Translations under genes and position numbers: made by a program
Assembly: GCF_000308475.2 (NCBI RefSeq)
Contig: NZ_BAFT02000016.1
Span: 224,296 to 288,295 of the forward strand
Direction of reading: 5' to 3'
Length of the DNA: 64,000 nucleotides
Source of the DNA: Nocardia brasiliensis NBRC 14402
GTDB taxonomy: Bacteria; Actinomycetota; Actinomycetes; Mycobacteriales; Mycobacteriaceae
Shown here: piece after piece, positions 1 to 8,465 of the stretch
Numbering within the stretch: position 1 is the first letter of the stretch
Layout of the letters: each line of letters starts with the position of its first letter
Notes under the pieces: generated by a model
Told to the model about the DNA's origin: nothing
Database searches by the model: none
Seen by the model: only the letters and a program-made list of their open reading frames with translations

Positions 1-25
1 CTGCCGCCGACGTTTGCTCCGCCAT
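1..25 (-). CDS. Start of an unidentified gene (5' end only)
   Basis: An ATG at 25-23 on the minus strand is preceded by a purine-rich ribosome binding site (GGGAGG, reading 36-31) at a 5-nt spacing. It opens a frame beginning M-A-E-Q-T-S-A-A that leaves the window. Only eight codons are visible, so no function can be given. It would be transcribed divergently from the epimerase gene at 205, with both promoters inside 26-204. Confidence 0.45.
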
Positions 26-204
26 CACGACCTCCCGTGCGTTGTGATTCCTCGGATAGGCGCACGCTAGCAACACCCACCGACACGGTGCCGGGCGATC
101 GAGGCATGACGAAAGTCTGACGGTGCGGCGTGGAGCACCCGCCGCGGCGCGTTCACCAGGCACGATCGGTCCATGACACGAATTGCACGGCCAGGAGATC
201 CGGC

Positions 205-1272
205 GTGACCGGCATGCGGGTGTTGCTGACCGGCGCGGCCGGATTCATCGGTGCGCATATCCGTCACGCGCTGGCCGCCGCCGGGCACGAGGTGGTCTCG
301 GTCGACCTGATGATCCCGGCGGCGCACGGGCCGGCCGCCGCGGTGCCCGAGGGCGTCCGGCAGGTGGATGTCCGGGACGGGGAGGCCCTCGATGCGCTGC
401 TGCACGACGTCGACGTCGTCTGCCATCAGGCCGCGGTGGTCGGTGCCGGCGTGAGCGCCCAGGATGCGCCCGCCTACGCGAGTCACAACGACTTCGGCAC
501 GGCGGTCCTGCTGGCGGCGATGGATCGGGCCGGGTGCCGCAGGCTGGTGCTCGCGTCGTCGATGGTCGTGTACGGCGAGGGGCACTACCGCGGCGCGCGG
601 TGCGGGCCGGTGCAGGTCGGCGTCCGCCGCCCGGCGGATCTCGCGGCGGGGATGTTCGAGCACCGCTGTCCGGCGACCGGCGAGGTCCTCGGCTGGGAAA
701 CGGTCCGCGAGGACGCGCCGCTGCGGCCGCGCAGCCTGTACGCGGCAAGCAAACTCGCGCAAGAGAACTACGCCGCCGCGTGGGCGGCGGTGACCGGATC
801 GACGGTGACCGCACTGCGTTATCACAATGTATACGGTGCCGATATGCCCAGGGACACACCGTATTCCGGGGTCGCCGCGATCTTCCGGTCGTCGCTCGAG
901 GCCGGGCAGTCGCCGCAGGTCTTCGAGGACGGCCGGCAGGCAAGGGATTTCGTGCACGTCACCGATATCGCCGCGGCGAACCTCGCGGCCGTCGAGCAGC
1001 CGCTGTCCGGCTTCGTCGCGCTCAATGTCTCTTCCGGCCACCCGATCACCATCGGCGAGGTGGCGCAGACCTTGGCCGCGGCGCGCGGCGGCCCGGACCC
1101 GGTGGTGACGGGCCGCTATCGGGCCGGCGACGTGCGGCATATCGTCGCCGATCCCGAACAGGCCAGGCGCGTCCTGGGTTTCGTCGCACAGGTGGATCCG
1201 GTGGCCGGTCTCACCGAGTTCGCGTTCGCCCCGCTGCGCGACAGCGCGGGGATGTGCGCACCGACCCTGTGA
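205..1272 (+). CDS. NAD-dependent epimerase/dehydratase (extended SDR)
   Basis: A 355-aa Rossmann protein of the NDP-sugar epimerase/dehydratase class, expected to act on a nucleotide sugar in the cytosol. The N-terminal dinucleotide site GAAGFIG lies at residues 10-16. The ASSMVVYG segment and the YAASK (YxxxK) catalytic motif follow in the expected order, then NVYG and the late RDFVHV segment typical of the family. The GTG at 205 is chosen because AGGAG at 193-197 sits 7 nt upstream; the ATG at 214 would be too far away. It ends 4 bp from the convergent histidine kinase gene. Its position beside glycosyltransferase genes suggests it supplies a sugar to them, but the exact substrate cannot be read from sequence. 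Confidence 0.85.
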   Translation: MTGMRVLLTGAAGFIGAHIRHALAAAGHEVVSVDLMIPAAHGPAAAVPEGVRQVDVRDGEALDALLHDVDVVCHQAAVVGAGVSAQDAPAYASHNDFGTAVLLAAMDRAGCRRLVLASSMVVYGEGHYRGARCGPVQVGVRRPADLAAGMFEHRCPATGEVLGWETVREDAPLRPRSLYAASKLAQENYAAAWAAVTGSTVTALRYHNVYGADMPRDTPYSGVAAIFRSSLEAGQSPQVFEDGRQARDFVHVTDIAAANLAAVEQPLSGFVALNVSSGHPITIGEVAQTLAAARGGPDPVVTGRYRAGDVRHIVADPEQARRVLGFVAQVDPVAGLTEFAFAPLRDSAGMCAPTL

Positions 1273-1276
1273 GCGG

Positions 1277-2302
1277 TCAGTTCCCCGACAGCGGCAGCCG
1301 TACCTCGAAACGGCTGCCGCCGGGCCGGTTCTCGGCGGTGATGCGGCCCTGGTGCGCCTCGACCAGACCGGCCGCGATCGCCAAACCCATGCCGCTGCCG
1401 GTGGGTACGCCGTCGGCGGCGACCGGGGAGCGCGCGGCGGTGCCGCGATAGGCGACCTCGAAAATGCGCGGCAGGTCCGCCTCGGCGATCCCCGGCCCGG
1501 TGTCGTCGACCCGTGCCCACGCCTGACCGTCGGCGGTGCCCGCCGAGAGGGCGACCTCGCCGCCGGGCGGCGTATGCGCGATGGCATTGGACACCAGGTT
1601 GGTCAGCACCCGGCCGAGCGCCTGATCGTTCGCGGTGACGACGATGCGCGAATCCGGTTGTTCCGCACGGAGTTCGACCTGGGCGCGGGCCGCGGTCGGC
1701 CGGTTCGCGGCGAGTACCTCGTCGATCAGTTCCCGCAGATCCACCGGCTCCAGCTCGAGGCGCAGCGCGCCCGCGTTGATCTTCGACATCTCGAACAGGT
1801 CGTCGACCATGCGGGAGAGCCGATTCGTCTCGACGCCGATCTGCTCGGCGTAGGTCGCCACGTCGGCCTGTCCGCTGACGACACCGTCGGAGAGCGCTTC
1901 GGCCATCGCGCGAATGCCCGCCAGCGGAGTCCGCAGGTCATGGCTCACCCAGGCGACCAGCTCGCGGCGGGACTGCTCGGCCGCGCGCTCCTGTTCGAGG
2001 ATCTGCTTCTCCCAGACCATCTTTCGGGCCTGCTCGCGCCCGAGCAGGATCGCGGCGGGGACGGTGACCGCCGCGACGATGCCGAGCACCACCGCGGTGC
2101 GCTGTAGCTCCTGGGTGAACATCAGCCCGCTGACCCCGATCACGCCCGCGAGGGTGGCCAGCGTCGGAATCAGCACCAGCACCGCCATGCTCGTGGTCAC
2201 CGACCGATTCCTGGTGGTGCGCAGGATGATCGCGCCGACCAGGACCACCGGCAGCGAGCAGGCCAGCGAATAGATGACGAGCTGGGTGGTGTCCTCAGGC
2301 AT
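1277..2302 (-). CDS. Sensor histidine kinase
   Basis: A 341-aa membrane kinase that should autophosphorylate and signal to the response regulator encoded just upstream. Three hydrophobic segments (about residues 8-28, 39-60 and 68-87) are joined by very short loops, so there is no sizeable extracellular sensor domain. A coiled-coil stretch (90-115) leads to the H-box SHDLRTPL with His121. The N-box [16 protein letters not shown] and GSGMGLAI complete the HATPase domain. The start overlaps the end of the regulator gene by 8 nt, indicating translational coupling. With so little exposed outside, the input is probably membrane-embedded or comes from a partner such as the polytopic protein in the same operon; this is inference. 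Confidence 0.9.
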   Translation of the reverse strand: MPEDTTQLVIYSLACSLPVVLVGAIILRTTRNRSVTTSMAVLVLIPTLATLAGVIGVSGLMFTQELQRTAVVLGIVAAVTVPAAILLGREQARKMVWEKQILEQERAAEQSRRELVAWVSHDLRTPLAGIRAMAEALSDGVVSGQADVATYAEQIGVETNRLSRMVDDLFEMSKINAGALRLELEPVDLRELIDEVLAANRPTAARAQVELRAEQPDSRIVVTANDQALGRVLTNLVSNAIAHTPPGGEVALSAGTADGQAWARVDDTGPGIAEADLPRIFEVAYRGTAARSPVAADGVPTGSGMGLAIAAGLVEAHQGRITAENRPGGSRFEVRLPLSGN

Positions 2303-2993
2303 CGACGGCTCCGTTGCCGGTGCGCGCCCACGCGTAACCGCGGCCCCACACGGTTTCGATGCGATGGCTGTCGCCGAGTTTGGCGCGCAGCCGTTTGATG
2401 TGCACGGTGACCGTGGACAGGTCGCCGAAATCCCAGCCCCACACCTTGGCGAGCAAGGCTTCCCGGCTGAACACCTGCTGCGGATGCTGCAGCAGGAAGA
2501 CGAGCAGGTCGAACTCGCGCGGCGTCAGATCCACGGGCGCCCCGGCGACGAGGACGAGCCGGACCGCCGGGCGGATCTCCACGGCGCCGTCGCGCAGCAC
2601 CGGATGGTCGCTGTCGCGCACCACCTGCGAGCGCCGCAGCACCGAGGCGACGCGCAGCGCGAGTTCCCGTGGGCTGAACGGCTTGGTGACGTAGTCGTCG
2701 GCGCCCGCCTCCAGGCCGAGTACCCGGTCGTCCTCGTCGCCGAGGGCGGTGAGCAGGATGACCGGCATGTCCGGTCGCGGGCCCGAGCGGATGCTGCGGC
2801 AGATCTCGATGCCGTCCGGCGCGGGCATCATCACGTCGAGCACGGCCAGCTCGATCACCTCGTCCGGATTCGCCAGCGCCGCCGAAGTGGTTGTGCCGTC
2901 CGCGGTTTCGCGTACCGTATGGCCGTCGCGCTCGAGATAGCGGCGGACCACGTCCCGGACGACGGGATCGTCGTCGGCGATCAGAATCGTCAT
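2295..2993 (-). CDS. OmpR/PhoB-family response regulator
   Basis: A 232-aa regulator with an N-terminal receiver domain (acidic pocket DDD at 7-9, phospho-acceptor Asp53 in VLDVMMP, conserved Lys in the [11 protein letters not shown] segment) and a C-terminal winged helix containing LTPREFDLL and the closing RGYAW motif. It is the partner of the kinase encoded immediately downstream (8-nt overlap), and only 4 nt separate it from the membrane protein gene upstream. A GTCAC direct repeat with an 11-bp period in the divergent promoter (4404-4419) is the kind of site this subfamily binds, so autoregulation and control of the glycosyltransferase operon are plausible. Confidence 0.92.
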   Translation of the reverse strand: MTILIADDDPVVRDVVRRYLERDGHTVRETADGTTTSAALANPDEVIELAVLDVMMPAPDGIEICRSIRSGPRPDMPVILLTALGDEDDRVLGLEAGADDYVTKPFSPRELALRVASVLRRSQVVRDSDHPVLRDGAVEIRPAVRLVLVAGAPVDLTPREFDLLVFLLQHPQQVFSREALLAKVWGWDFGDLSTVTVHIKRLRAKLGDSHRIETVWGRGYAWARTGNGAVDA

Positions 2994-2997
2994 GCCC

Positions 2998-4341
2998 TCA
3001 CCAGTTCGTCAGGATCGTGTGGACCAGCAGCAGGGTCGCGGCGGCTTGCAGCGCGAGCCAGGGCCGGGCGGTGGCGCGCGGCAGAAAGGCGGTCGCGGCG
3101 AGCAACCAGATATCGAACGGTAGCCAGATTCGCTCGGTTTCCGCTTTGCTCAGCCCGCTGAGGTCTGCCGCGAGTATCGCGCACAGGGCCGCGGCGACCA
3201 GCAGCGCCGTCGGATCGAGGGCACGCAGCGGGCGCGGCGACAGCGCGCGGGACAGGCCTGCGACGGTCGCGAGGCCCACCGCGCACACCGTCGCGGCCAG
3301 GTTGCCCCACCACCAGTACGCATAGGACCGCTCACTGGCTATGCCCTGGTAGTAGCGCTGCACCACGAGGTGATAGCCGTCCAGCCACCAGAAGCCGGCC
3401 AGGGTGAACGCGACCACGACCACCAGCGCACCGGCCAGTGCGGGCAGCAGGGGCCGCGCGGTTCGGGCCGCGATCAGCACGGCCACGGCCGGAAGAGCCA
3501 TCAGGACCAAGCCGTAGCTGAGATAGATGCCGAGCGCGAACAGAACGCCTGCGGCGATCGCGGCGCTGGTCTTGCCGCCGGGCCGCGCCGCGATCGCCAG
3601 TAATGCGACGGCCCAGGCGGTGACACCGGCGAACATGGCGTCCGCGGAAACCGCGATCCACAGCGCGGCGGGCGCGAGCACCAGGAACGGCAGCGCCGCC
3701 CGAGCTCGATCCTCGGCCCCGAGCGCCCGCAGCGCGACCGCGACGGCGAGCACCGCGCTGGTGCCGATCAGCAGGCAGGCCACGCCCGCCCACGCGCCGC
3801 CGCCGAGGCCGAGGCGGTCGAGCAGCACGAAGAAGAGCAACGCGCCCGGCGGATGCCCCGACACGTGCGTGGTCCACGAGTCCGGCTCGAAATCGAGGAT
3901 GCGGTCGGCGAATCCGCGCAGCATCGCGCCGATGTCGGTGACGCCACCGACCTCGTGCAGATACTCGTTGGGATCGGTGAGCCGGCCGGCGAATCCGCGC
4001 TCCCAGCCGTCGACCATGGCGAGCGCGAACGCCCAGCCCAGCGCGGCCGCCCAGGAGACGGCGAGCAACGGACGCCAGGACAACCGGCGGGCGAGCGTGG
4101 GGCCCTGTGCCACAACGACAATCGCGAGAGCGATAGCCGGCCCGGTACCCCAGCCCGCGTGCGGCAACCAGTTGCCGAAGAGCGGTGCGGCGCCGGCGTA
4201 CAGCTTGCTACGCCACGATTCGCCGGCGATTCGCGGGACGACGAAGGCCGCCGTGACGAGCACGGCGGCGCTGCCCGCGCCCACCAGGTCGCCACGGAGC
4301 CGGGCCCGCCGCGGGGGATCGAGGACGGAGGTATCGGGCAC
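2998..4341 (-). CDS. Polytopic membrane protein, GT-C-glycosyltransferase-like
   Basis: About 447 residues with roughly 10-12 hydrophobic helices. The first exposed loop after helix 3 carries charged residues (ERGFAGRLTDPNEY), followed by a conserved-looking SGHPPGA segment. This layout resembles GT-C mannosyl-/arabinosyltransferases that use polyprenyl-phosphate sugars, but no definitive catalytic motif can be assigned. The GTG at 4341 is preferred because a -10-like TATCGT (minus strand, 4354-4349) lies exactly 7 nt upstream, which fits leaderless initiation; GTG 4350 is the alternative. It is the first gene of an operon with the response regulator and kinase and diverges from the GT2 gene. 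Transport or membrane glycosylation are both possible roles. Confidence 0.75.
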   Translation of the reverse strand: MPDTSVLDPPRRARLRGDLVGAGSAAVLVTAAFVVPRIAGESWRSKLYAGAAPLFGNWLPHAGWGTGPAIALAIVVVAQGPTLARRLSWRPLLAVSWAAALGWAFALAMVDGWERGFAGRLTDPNEYLHEVGGVTDIGAMLRGFADRILDFEPDSWTTHVSGHPPGALLFFVLLDRLGLGGGAWAGVACLLIGTSAVLAVAVALRALGAEDRARAALPFLVLAPAALWIAVSADAMFAGVTAWAVALLAIAARPGGKTSAAIAAGVLFALGIYLSYGLVLMALPAVAVLIAARTARPLLPALAGALVVVVAFTLAGFWWLDGYHLVVQRYYQGIASERSYAYWWWGNLAATVCAVGLATVAGLSRALSPRPLRALDPTALLVAAALCAILAADLSGLSKAETERIWLPFDIWLLAATAFLPRATARPWLALQAAATLLLVHTILTNW

Positions 4342-4403
4342 GGTTATCACGATAGGGCGGCAATCGAGCCGTCTATGCAGATCCCGGCGGTTTTTCTGAT
4401 GAT

Positions 4404-4458
4404 GTCACTGTTTCGTCACAGGTTTTCGGGCCGTTTCGCGGCCGCGACGGCTTAGCGT
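4404..4458 (+). promoter_or_regulatory. Direct-repeat operator and leaderless promoter of the GT2 operon
   Basis: GTCAC occurs at 4404-4408 and again at 4415-4419, one helical turn (11 bp) apart, as for OmpR/PhoB-type regulators. A -10-like TAGCGT at 4453-4458 is followed by 7 nt and then the GTG start of the GT2 gene, the usual geometry of actinobacterial leaderless transcripts. The operator would lie at about -62 to -47. The minus-strand promoter of the membrane protein/two-component operon lies in the same 124-bp gap. Confidence 0.45.
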
Positions 4459-4465
4459 CGGCAGC

Positions 4466-5137
4466 GTGACTCGAACCCAGGTTGATCCTGCCGGAGTGAC
4501 CGTCGTGATTCCGTGCCGGGACGAAGCTGATGCGTTGCCCGATGTGCTCGCCGCGCTACCCGCCGGATATCACGCCCTCGTGGTGGACAACGGCTCCACC
4601 GATGGCACCGGCGCCGTCGCGCGCAGCCGCGGCGCCACGGTGGTGCACGAGGCCAGACCGGGCTACGGCGCGGCCGTGCAGGCGGGCATCGCGGCGGCCC
4701 GCACCGAGTTGGTCGCGGTACTCGACGGCGACGGATCGATGGATCCGGCCGAACTGCCCGGCCTCGTCGAATTGGTGCGTGGCGGAGCCGATCTCGCGGT
4801 CGGCCGGCGACGGCCCACGCATGCCGGGGTCTGGCCCTGGCACGCCCGGCTCGGCAATCTGCTCGTCGCGCGCCGACTGCGACGCAAATACGGTCTGCCC
4901 GTGCACGATATCGCCGCGATGCGGGTGGCGCGGCGGGCCGGAATGCTGTCGCTCGGACCCTTGCACCAGCGGTCCGGCTATCCGCTCGAGCTGCTGGTCG
5001 GCGCGGCCGGCGCCGGTTGGCGGGTGGAGGAGCGGGATATCGTCTACCGGCCGCGCGCGGGCGGGGTGTCGAAGGTGTCGGGCTCGTGGCTCGGAACTTT
5101 GCGTGCCACCAAGGATTTCCTGGCGGTGCTGCGATGA
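4466..5137 (+). CDS. GT2-family glycosyltransferase
   Basis: A 223-aa cytosolic GT-A-fold transferase. VVIPCRDEAD (residues 13-22), VDNGSTDGTG (40-49) and the metal-binding DGDGSMDP (87-94) are the family hallmarks. The protein resembles dolichyl/polyprenyl-phosphate sugar synthases and the transferase that accompanies DUF2064 proteins in rSAM/arsenosugar-type clusters. The start is a GTG without a ribosome binding site, positioned 7 nt after a -10-like box. Its stop overlaps the next gene's start in ATGA, so the two are coupled. A nucleotide-sugar donor is expected; donor and acceptor are unknown. Confidence 0.88.
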   Translation: MTRTQVDPAGVTVVIPCRDEADALPDVLAALPAGYHALVVDNGSTDGTGAVARSRGATVVHEARPGYGAAVQAGIAAARTELVAVLDGDGSMDPAELPGLVELVRGGADLAVGRRRPTHAGVWPWHARLGNLLVARRLRRKYGLPVHDIAAMRVARRAGMLSLGPLHQRSGYPLELLVGAAGAGWRVEERDIVYRPRAGGVSKVSGSWLGTLRATKDFLAVLR

Positions 5138-5814
5138 GCTGCTGTCCGGCGACGCTGCTGGTGATCGCGAAGGCGCCCATCGCGGGCTTCGCCAAAACCC
5201 GGCTCTCTCCGCCGCTGACCCCGCACGAAGCGGCCACGGTGGCTGCCGCCGCACTGCTGGACACCCTCGAAGCGGTGCTGCGCAGCGAGGTCGCGCATCG
5301 GGTCGTCGCGTTCACCGGCGATCTGTCGGCGGCCGAATGCAGTGGTGAATTGGCAAGGGCGCTGGAGTCGTTCGAGGTCGTACCGCAACGTGGCACGGGT
5401 TTCGGTGCGCGCCTGGCGAACGCGCACGCCGATGCCGCGCGTTTCGGTGCGCCGGTATTCCAGATCGGGATGGACACGCCGCAGCTCGGCCCGGAGACCT
5501 TGACCGCGGCGGCGCGTGCGCTCGTCGCGGGTGACGGTGCGTTGCTCGGCCCGGCCGAGGACGGCGGCTGGTGGGGACTCGGATTACCGTCGCCGCAACC
5601 CGCGCGAGTGCTCGAGCATGTTCCGATGTCCACCGCTCGCACCGGCGAGTTGACGCGGAAGGCGTTGCAGCAGTGCGGGTACGCGGTGACCTCGCTGCCG
5701 CGATTCAGCGATGTCGATACCTTCGCCGATGCGCAACGGGTCGCCGCTGCTTCGCGCGGCCGATTCGCCGGGGAGATCCACCGGCTGCGTGAACGCGGGT
5801 TGGTGCGATCGTGA
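5134..5814 (+). CDS. DUF2064 (TIGR04282-type) transferase
   Basis: A 226-aa nucleotidyl-/glycosyltransferase-like protein. The N-terminal AKAPIAGFAKTRL segment (residues 12-24) is the family signature, followed by GMDTPQL (112-118) and GPAEDGGWWGLG (139-150), the nucleotide-sugar pocket of DUF2064. In other bacteria this family pairs with a GT2 protein in clusters annotated as arsenosugar or rSAM/selenodomain-associated; here the pair occurs without a radical SAM gene. It starts inside the GT2 stop codon (ATGA overlap). The reaction is not established, and transfer or activation of a sugar is the inferred role. Confidence 0.85.
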   Translation: MSCCPATLLVIAKAPIAGFAKTRLSPPLTPHEAATVAAAALLDTLEAVLRSEVAHRVVAFTGDLSAAECSGELARALESFEVVPQRGTGFGARLANAHADAARFGAPVFQIGMDTPQLGPETLTAAARALVAGDGALLGPAEDGGWWGLGLPSPQPARVLEHVPMSTARTGELTRKALQQCGYAVTSLPRFSDVDTFADAQRVAAASRGRFAGEIHRLRERGLVRS

Positions 5815-5984
5815 GCGGCGTCTGCGGCGTTCCGCGCCGGGCGGGCGGACTCCGCGTCCGCACCGGCCGTCTTGCCACGGCCGGCGGCGGCCGGCGCCGC
5901 GATGTGCTCCGCGCGCGCCTGGCCGGAGCGATCGGAGCTTTCGCCGCCGTAGTCGACCGCCCAGCACGGGAGGCGACGTCGTGA
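5811..5984 (+). CDS. Possible 57-aa basic micro-ORF coupled at both ends
   Basis: This frame starts with GTG in a GTGA overlap with the DUF2064 stop and ends with TGA in a GTGA overlap with the methyltransferase start, so it fills the 166-nt gap exactly. The product is rich in Arg, Gly and Ala with no clear domain. Third codon positions are mostly G or C, though somewhat less than in the neighbouring genes. It could be a real coupled small gene, or a by-product of GC-rich sequence in a spacer holding the methyltransferase ribosome binding site (GGGAGG, 5968-5973). Confidence 0.28.
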   Translation: MSGVCGVPRRAGGLRVRTGRLATAGGGRRRDVLRARLAGAIGAFAAVVDRPAREATS

Positions 5985-6667
5985 GCGGGATCGAGCTGGA
6001 CGTGTTCGACCGCGCGCTGGCGGGCGAGAAGTGTTGGGTCCGAGATACGGACGGTGTGCGGCATAGCCTGCCGATGGAGCGGTGGCTGGGACTGTCCCGC
6101 GCGGATCGTCGTGCGGATCTGACGCTGACCAGATGTTGTGACGGTCCGACGGTGGATCTCGGCTGCGGGCCCGGCCGGTTGGTGGCGGCGCTGCTTCGGC
6201 GCGGTGTGCTGGCGCTGGGGGTGGACATCTCCCCAACCGCAGTGGCCATCACCAGGTTTCGTGGTGCGCCCGCGCTACGGCGTGATCTGTTCGGTCCGCT
6301 GCCCGGCACGGGACGCTGGGCCTACGCGCTGCTCGCCGACGGCAATATCGGGATCGGCGGCGACCCGGAGCGCATCCTCCGGCGTACCGCGTCCCTGCTC
6401 ATGCCAGGCGGCGTCGCAGTCGTCGAGTTCGGCCGTCCCGGTACGGGTTCGGCCACTCGGCAGCTCCGCGTCGAGTCACGGGCGCACGTGGGCTGCTGGT
6501 TCCCGTGGGCCACGGTGAGCATCGACCATGCGGCAGATCTCGCGCGCGGCACCGGGTTTCGGGTGCTCGACACAGCGGACGTGGGCGGCAGGCACATCGC
6601 ATGGTTGCGCAGTCGCCGAGTTTCCCGCGCCGCGATGCGATCGCGACCGGTTCGCGTCGGGGCATAG
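5981..6667 (+). CDS. Class I SAM-dependent methyltransferase
   Basis: A 228-aa Rossmann methyltransferase. The SAM-binding motif I VDLGCGPGR is followed by LGVDISPTAV (motif II) and a central acidic-hydrophobic segment before LMPGGVAVVEF. GTG 5981 is chosen because GGGAGG (5968-5973) lies 7 nt upstream. It is the third enzyme of the glycosyltransferase operon and probably methylates the product of the two transferases; the substrate is not evident. After its stop the operon is interrupted by a 182-nt spacer before the oxidoreductase gene. Confidence 0.87.
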   Translation: MSGIELDVFDRALAGEKCWVRDTDGVRHSLPMERWLGLSRADRRADLTLTRCCDGPTVDLGCGPGRLVAALLRRGVLALGVDISPTAVAITRFRGAPALRRDLFGPLPGTGRWAYALLADGNIGIGGDPERILRRTASLLMPGGVAVVEFGRPGTGSATRQLRVESRAHVGCWFPWATVSIDHAADLARGTGFRVLDTADVGGRHIAWLRSRRVSRAAMRSRPVRVGA

Positions 6668-6849
6668 GAGGTCCGCGTGCTGGGCTGGGATGAGATCGGA
6701 TCGGCCTGTCGAGTTCGACCGGGCGGATCCGGCGGATCATTCGGTCGCCGGGGCTTTCCGCCGTCGGTTGGCCATGGCGTAGTTGGTGCGGCGGTAGGCA
6801 CGCTCCGTCTTCCTGTTCATGACTATTCGAGCATTCGAGGCGGTGTCCG
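6668..6849 (+). other. Spacer with a strong ribosome binding site and a weak 58-codon frame
   Basis: An AGGAGG at 6665-6670 overlaps the methyltransferase stop and precedes GTG 6677, which opens a frame running to TGA 6851-6853 in an ATGA overlap with the oxidoreductase gene. The signals are good, but codon third positions are much poorer in G/C than in real neighbours and the product looks like nothing known. A second frame (ATG about 6691) gives a 30-residue acidic/basic peptide. Either could be a relic or a leader peptide; neither is called as a gene. Confidence 0.3.
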
Positions 6850-8028
6850 ATGACTGTGCACGAATCCGCTGAGCGCACGGGCGGATCGGACGATCGGTGG
6901 TACCGGGTGTCCGGCGCCCGCGGCCCGGAGGTGGCGAGCCGGGTGGGCCTCGCGCTCGGTGCGGCGATCCTGATCTGCTTTGTGACCGGGCTGCTGAGCC
7001 ACTGGATTCAGCATCCGCCGAGCTGGTTCTGGTGGCCTGCGCACCCGGTGTGGCTGTACCGGTTGACGCAAGGGCTGCACGTCGTTTCGGGTGTCGCCGC
7101 GATTCCGATGCTGCTGGTGAAACTTTGGGCCGTGTACCCGAAGCTGTTCGAGCGCCCGGTGCTCGGATCGCCGCTGCGCATGCTGGAGCGCGGATCGATC
7201 GCGGTGCTGGTCGGCGCGATGGTGTTCGAGCTGTCGACCGGACTGTTGAACATCGCGCAGTACTACCCGTGGAAGTTCTTCTTTCGCACCGCGCATTACG
7301 CGATGGCCTTTGTCGCGACGGGTGCGTTGGCGGTGCACCTCGCGGTGAAGCTGCCGGTGATCCGGGCGGCGTTGAGCCGTCCGATCGATACGGAGCCCGC
7401 AGACCGCGAGGCTGCAGAAGGGGCGGGCGCGCGCCATGTTTCACGACGGACGGTGCTGACCGCGGCTTGCGTTTCCGCGGGCGCGGCGACCTTGGCGATG
7501 GCCGGTCAGACGGTTCCGTTCCTGCGCTGGGCCGCTGTGCTCGCACCGCGTAGTGGCGAAGGGCCGCAGGGACTTCCGGTCAACAGGACCGCCGCGTCCG
7601 CCGGTGTCGGCGGGCCGGCGCGGGCAGCGGACTATCGGCTGATCGTCCAGGTCGGTGACCGGAAACGCGCCTTCACCAGGGACGAACTGTTGGCCATGCC
7701 GCAGACGCGGGCCAGGTTGCCGATCGCCTGTGTCGAGGGCTGGAGTGCCACCGCCGACTGGTCCGGTGTGCGCCTGCGTGATCTGCTCGCCGCGGTGGGA
7801 CCGTATCCCGGTGGTGACGTACATTTCCGATCGCTGGAGACCAACGGCATCTATGCGAGTTCGACACTGCCGCAACGACATGTCGCCGACGCGGACACGC
7901 TGGTGGCGCTGTCGTTGAACGGCGCGACGCTCGACCTCGACCACGGCTACCCGTGCCGCCTCATCGCGCCCAGCCGGCCGGGAGTGCTGCAGACGAAATG
8001 GCTTTCGACGATCGAGGCCCGATCATGA
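6850..8028 (+). CDS. Membrane molybdopterin oxidoreductase with b-type N-terminal domain and internal Tat motif
   Basis: 392 aa in two parts. Residues 30-175 hold four hydrophobic helices with several helix-embedded histidines (SHWIQH, GLHVVS, AHYAM, VHLAV), as in b561-like cytochromes. Residues 197-222 form a fifth helix preceded by SRRTVL, a twin-arginine motif. Residues 262-392 are a sulfite-oxidase-type molybdopterin domain with PIACVEGWSA, Cys294 being the likely Mo ligand. This matches the Sec/Tat dually inserted Moco membrane proteins known from Streptomyces. The catalytic domain should lie outside the membrane and exchange electrons through the haem domain. The substrate is unknown. 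The gene is followed by an overlapping membrane protein gene. Confidence 0.88.
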   Translation: MTVHESAERTGGSDDRWYRVSGARGPEVASRVGLALGAAILICFVTGLLSHWIQHPPSWFWWPAHPVWLYRLTQGLHVVSGVAAIPMLLVKLWAVYPKLFERPVLGSPLRMLERGSIAVLVGAMVFELSTGLLNIAQYYPWKFFFRTAHYAMAFVATGALAVHLAVKLPVIRAALSRPIDTEPADREAAEGAGARHVSRRTVLTAACVSAGAATLAMAGQTVPFLRWAAVLAPRSGEGPQGLPVNRTAASAGVGGPARAADYRLIVQVGDRKRAFTRDELLAMPQTRARLPIACVEGWSATADWSGVRLRDLLAAVGPYPGGDVHFRSLETNGIYASSTLPQRHVADADTLVALSLNGATLDLDHGYPCRLIAPSRPGVLQTKWLSTIEARS

Positions 8029-8465
8029 CCGTGATTCGGCTGTTGTTGCTGCTGGCGGGCGGCTGGCTCGGGTGGTACGGGATCACGTTGCTGCTCGACT
8101 TCCCGCGGGCGGACCTGATCTCGATCGCCGTGTGGTTCGCGGGTGGCATCCTGTTGCACGACGCGGTTTTCGCGCCGCTGTGCGCCGCGGCCGGCGTCAC
8201 CGCTCGCCGGTTCCTGCCGGGCATCTGGTGGGGACCTGCCGCGTGCGGTGCGGTTTGTACGGTGGCGCTGCTGGCGATCGCCGCGCCCGTGCTCGACCGC
8301 GGTCACGCCATGCCGGACAACCCCACGGTGCTGGACCGGAACTATCCCCTCGGCCTGGTGGCCGCGCTGGTAATGGTCTGGATGCTGGTGGGTGCCGCCG
8401 GGGCGGCGAAACTCGTAGATCGGCGCCGCCGGCGCGACACCACGACCCGAAGGAGCACTTCGTGA
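8025..8465 (+). CDS. Four-helix membrane protein
   Basis: 146 residues with four predicted membrane helices (about 3-22, 32-52, 70-88, 110-127) and a short basic Arg/Thr-rich C-terminus facing the cytosol. It starts in an ATGA overlap with the oxidoreductase and ends in a GTGA overlap with the next gene, so all three are translationally coupled. No recognised domain. It may be an accessory or quinone-facing subunit of the molybdoenzyme; this is inferred only from context. Confidence 0.75.
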   Translation: MTVIRLLLLLAGGWLGWYGITLLLDFPRADLISIAVWFAGGILLHDAVFAPLCAAAGVTARRFLPGIWWGPAACGAVCTVALLAIAAPVLDRGHAMPDNPTVLDRNYPLGLVAALVMVWMLVGAAGAAKLVDRRRRRDTTTRRSTS

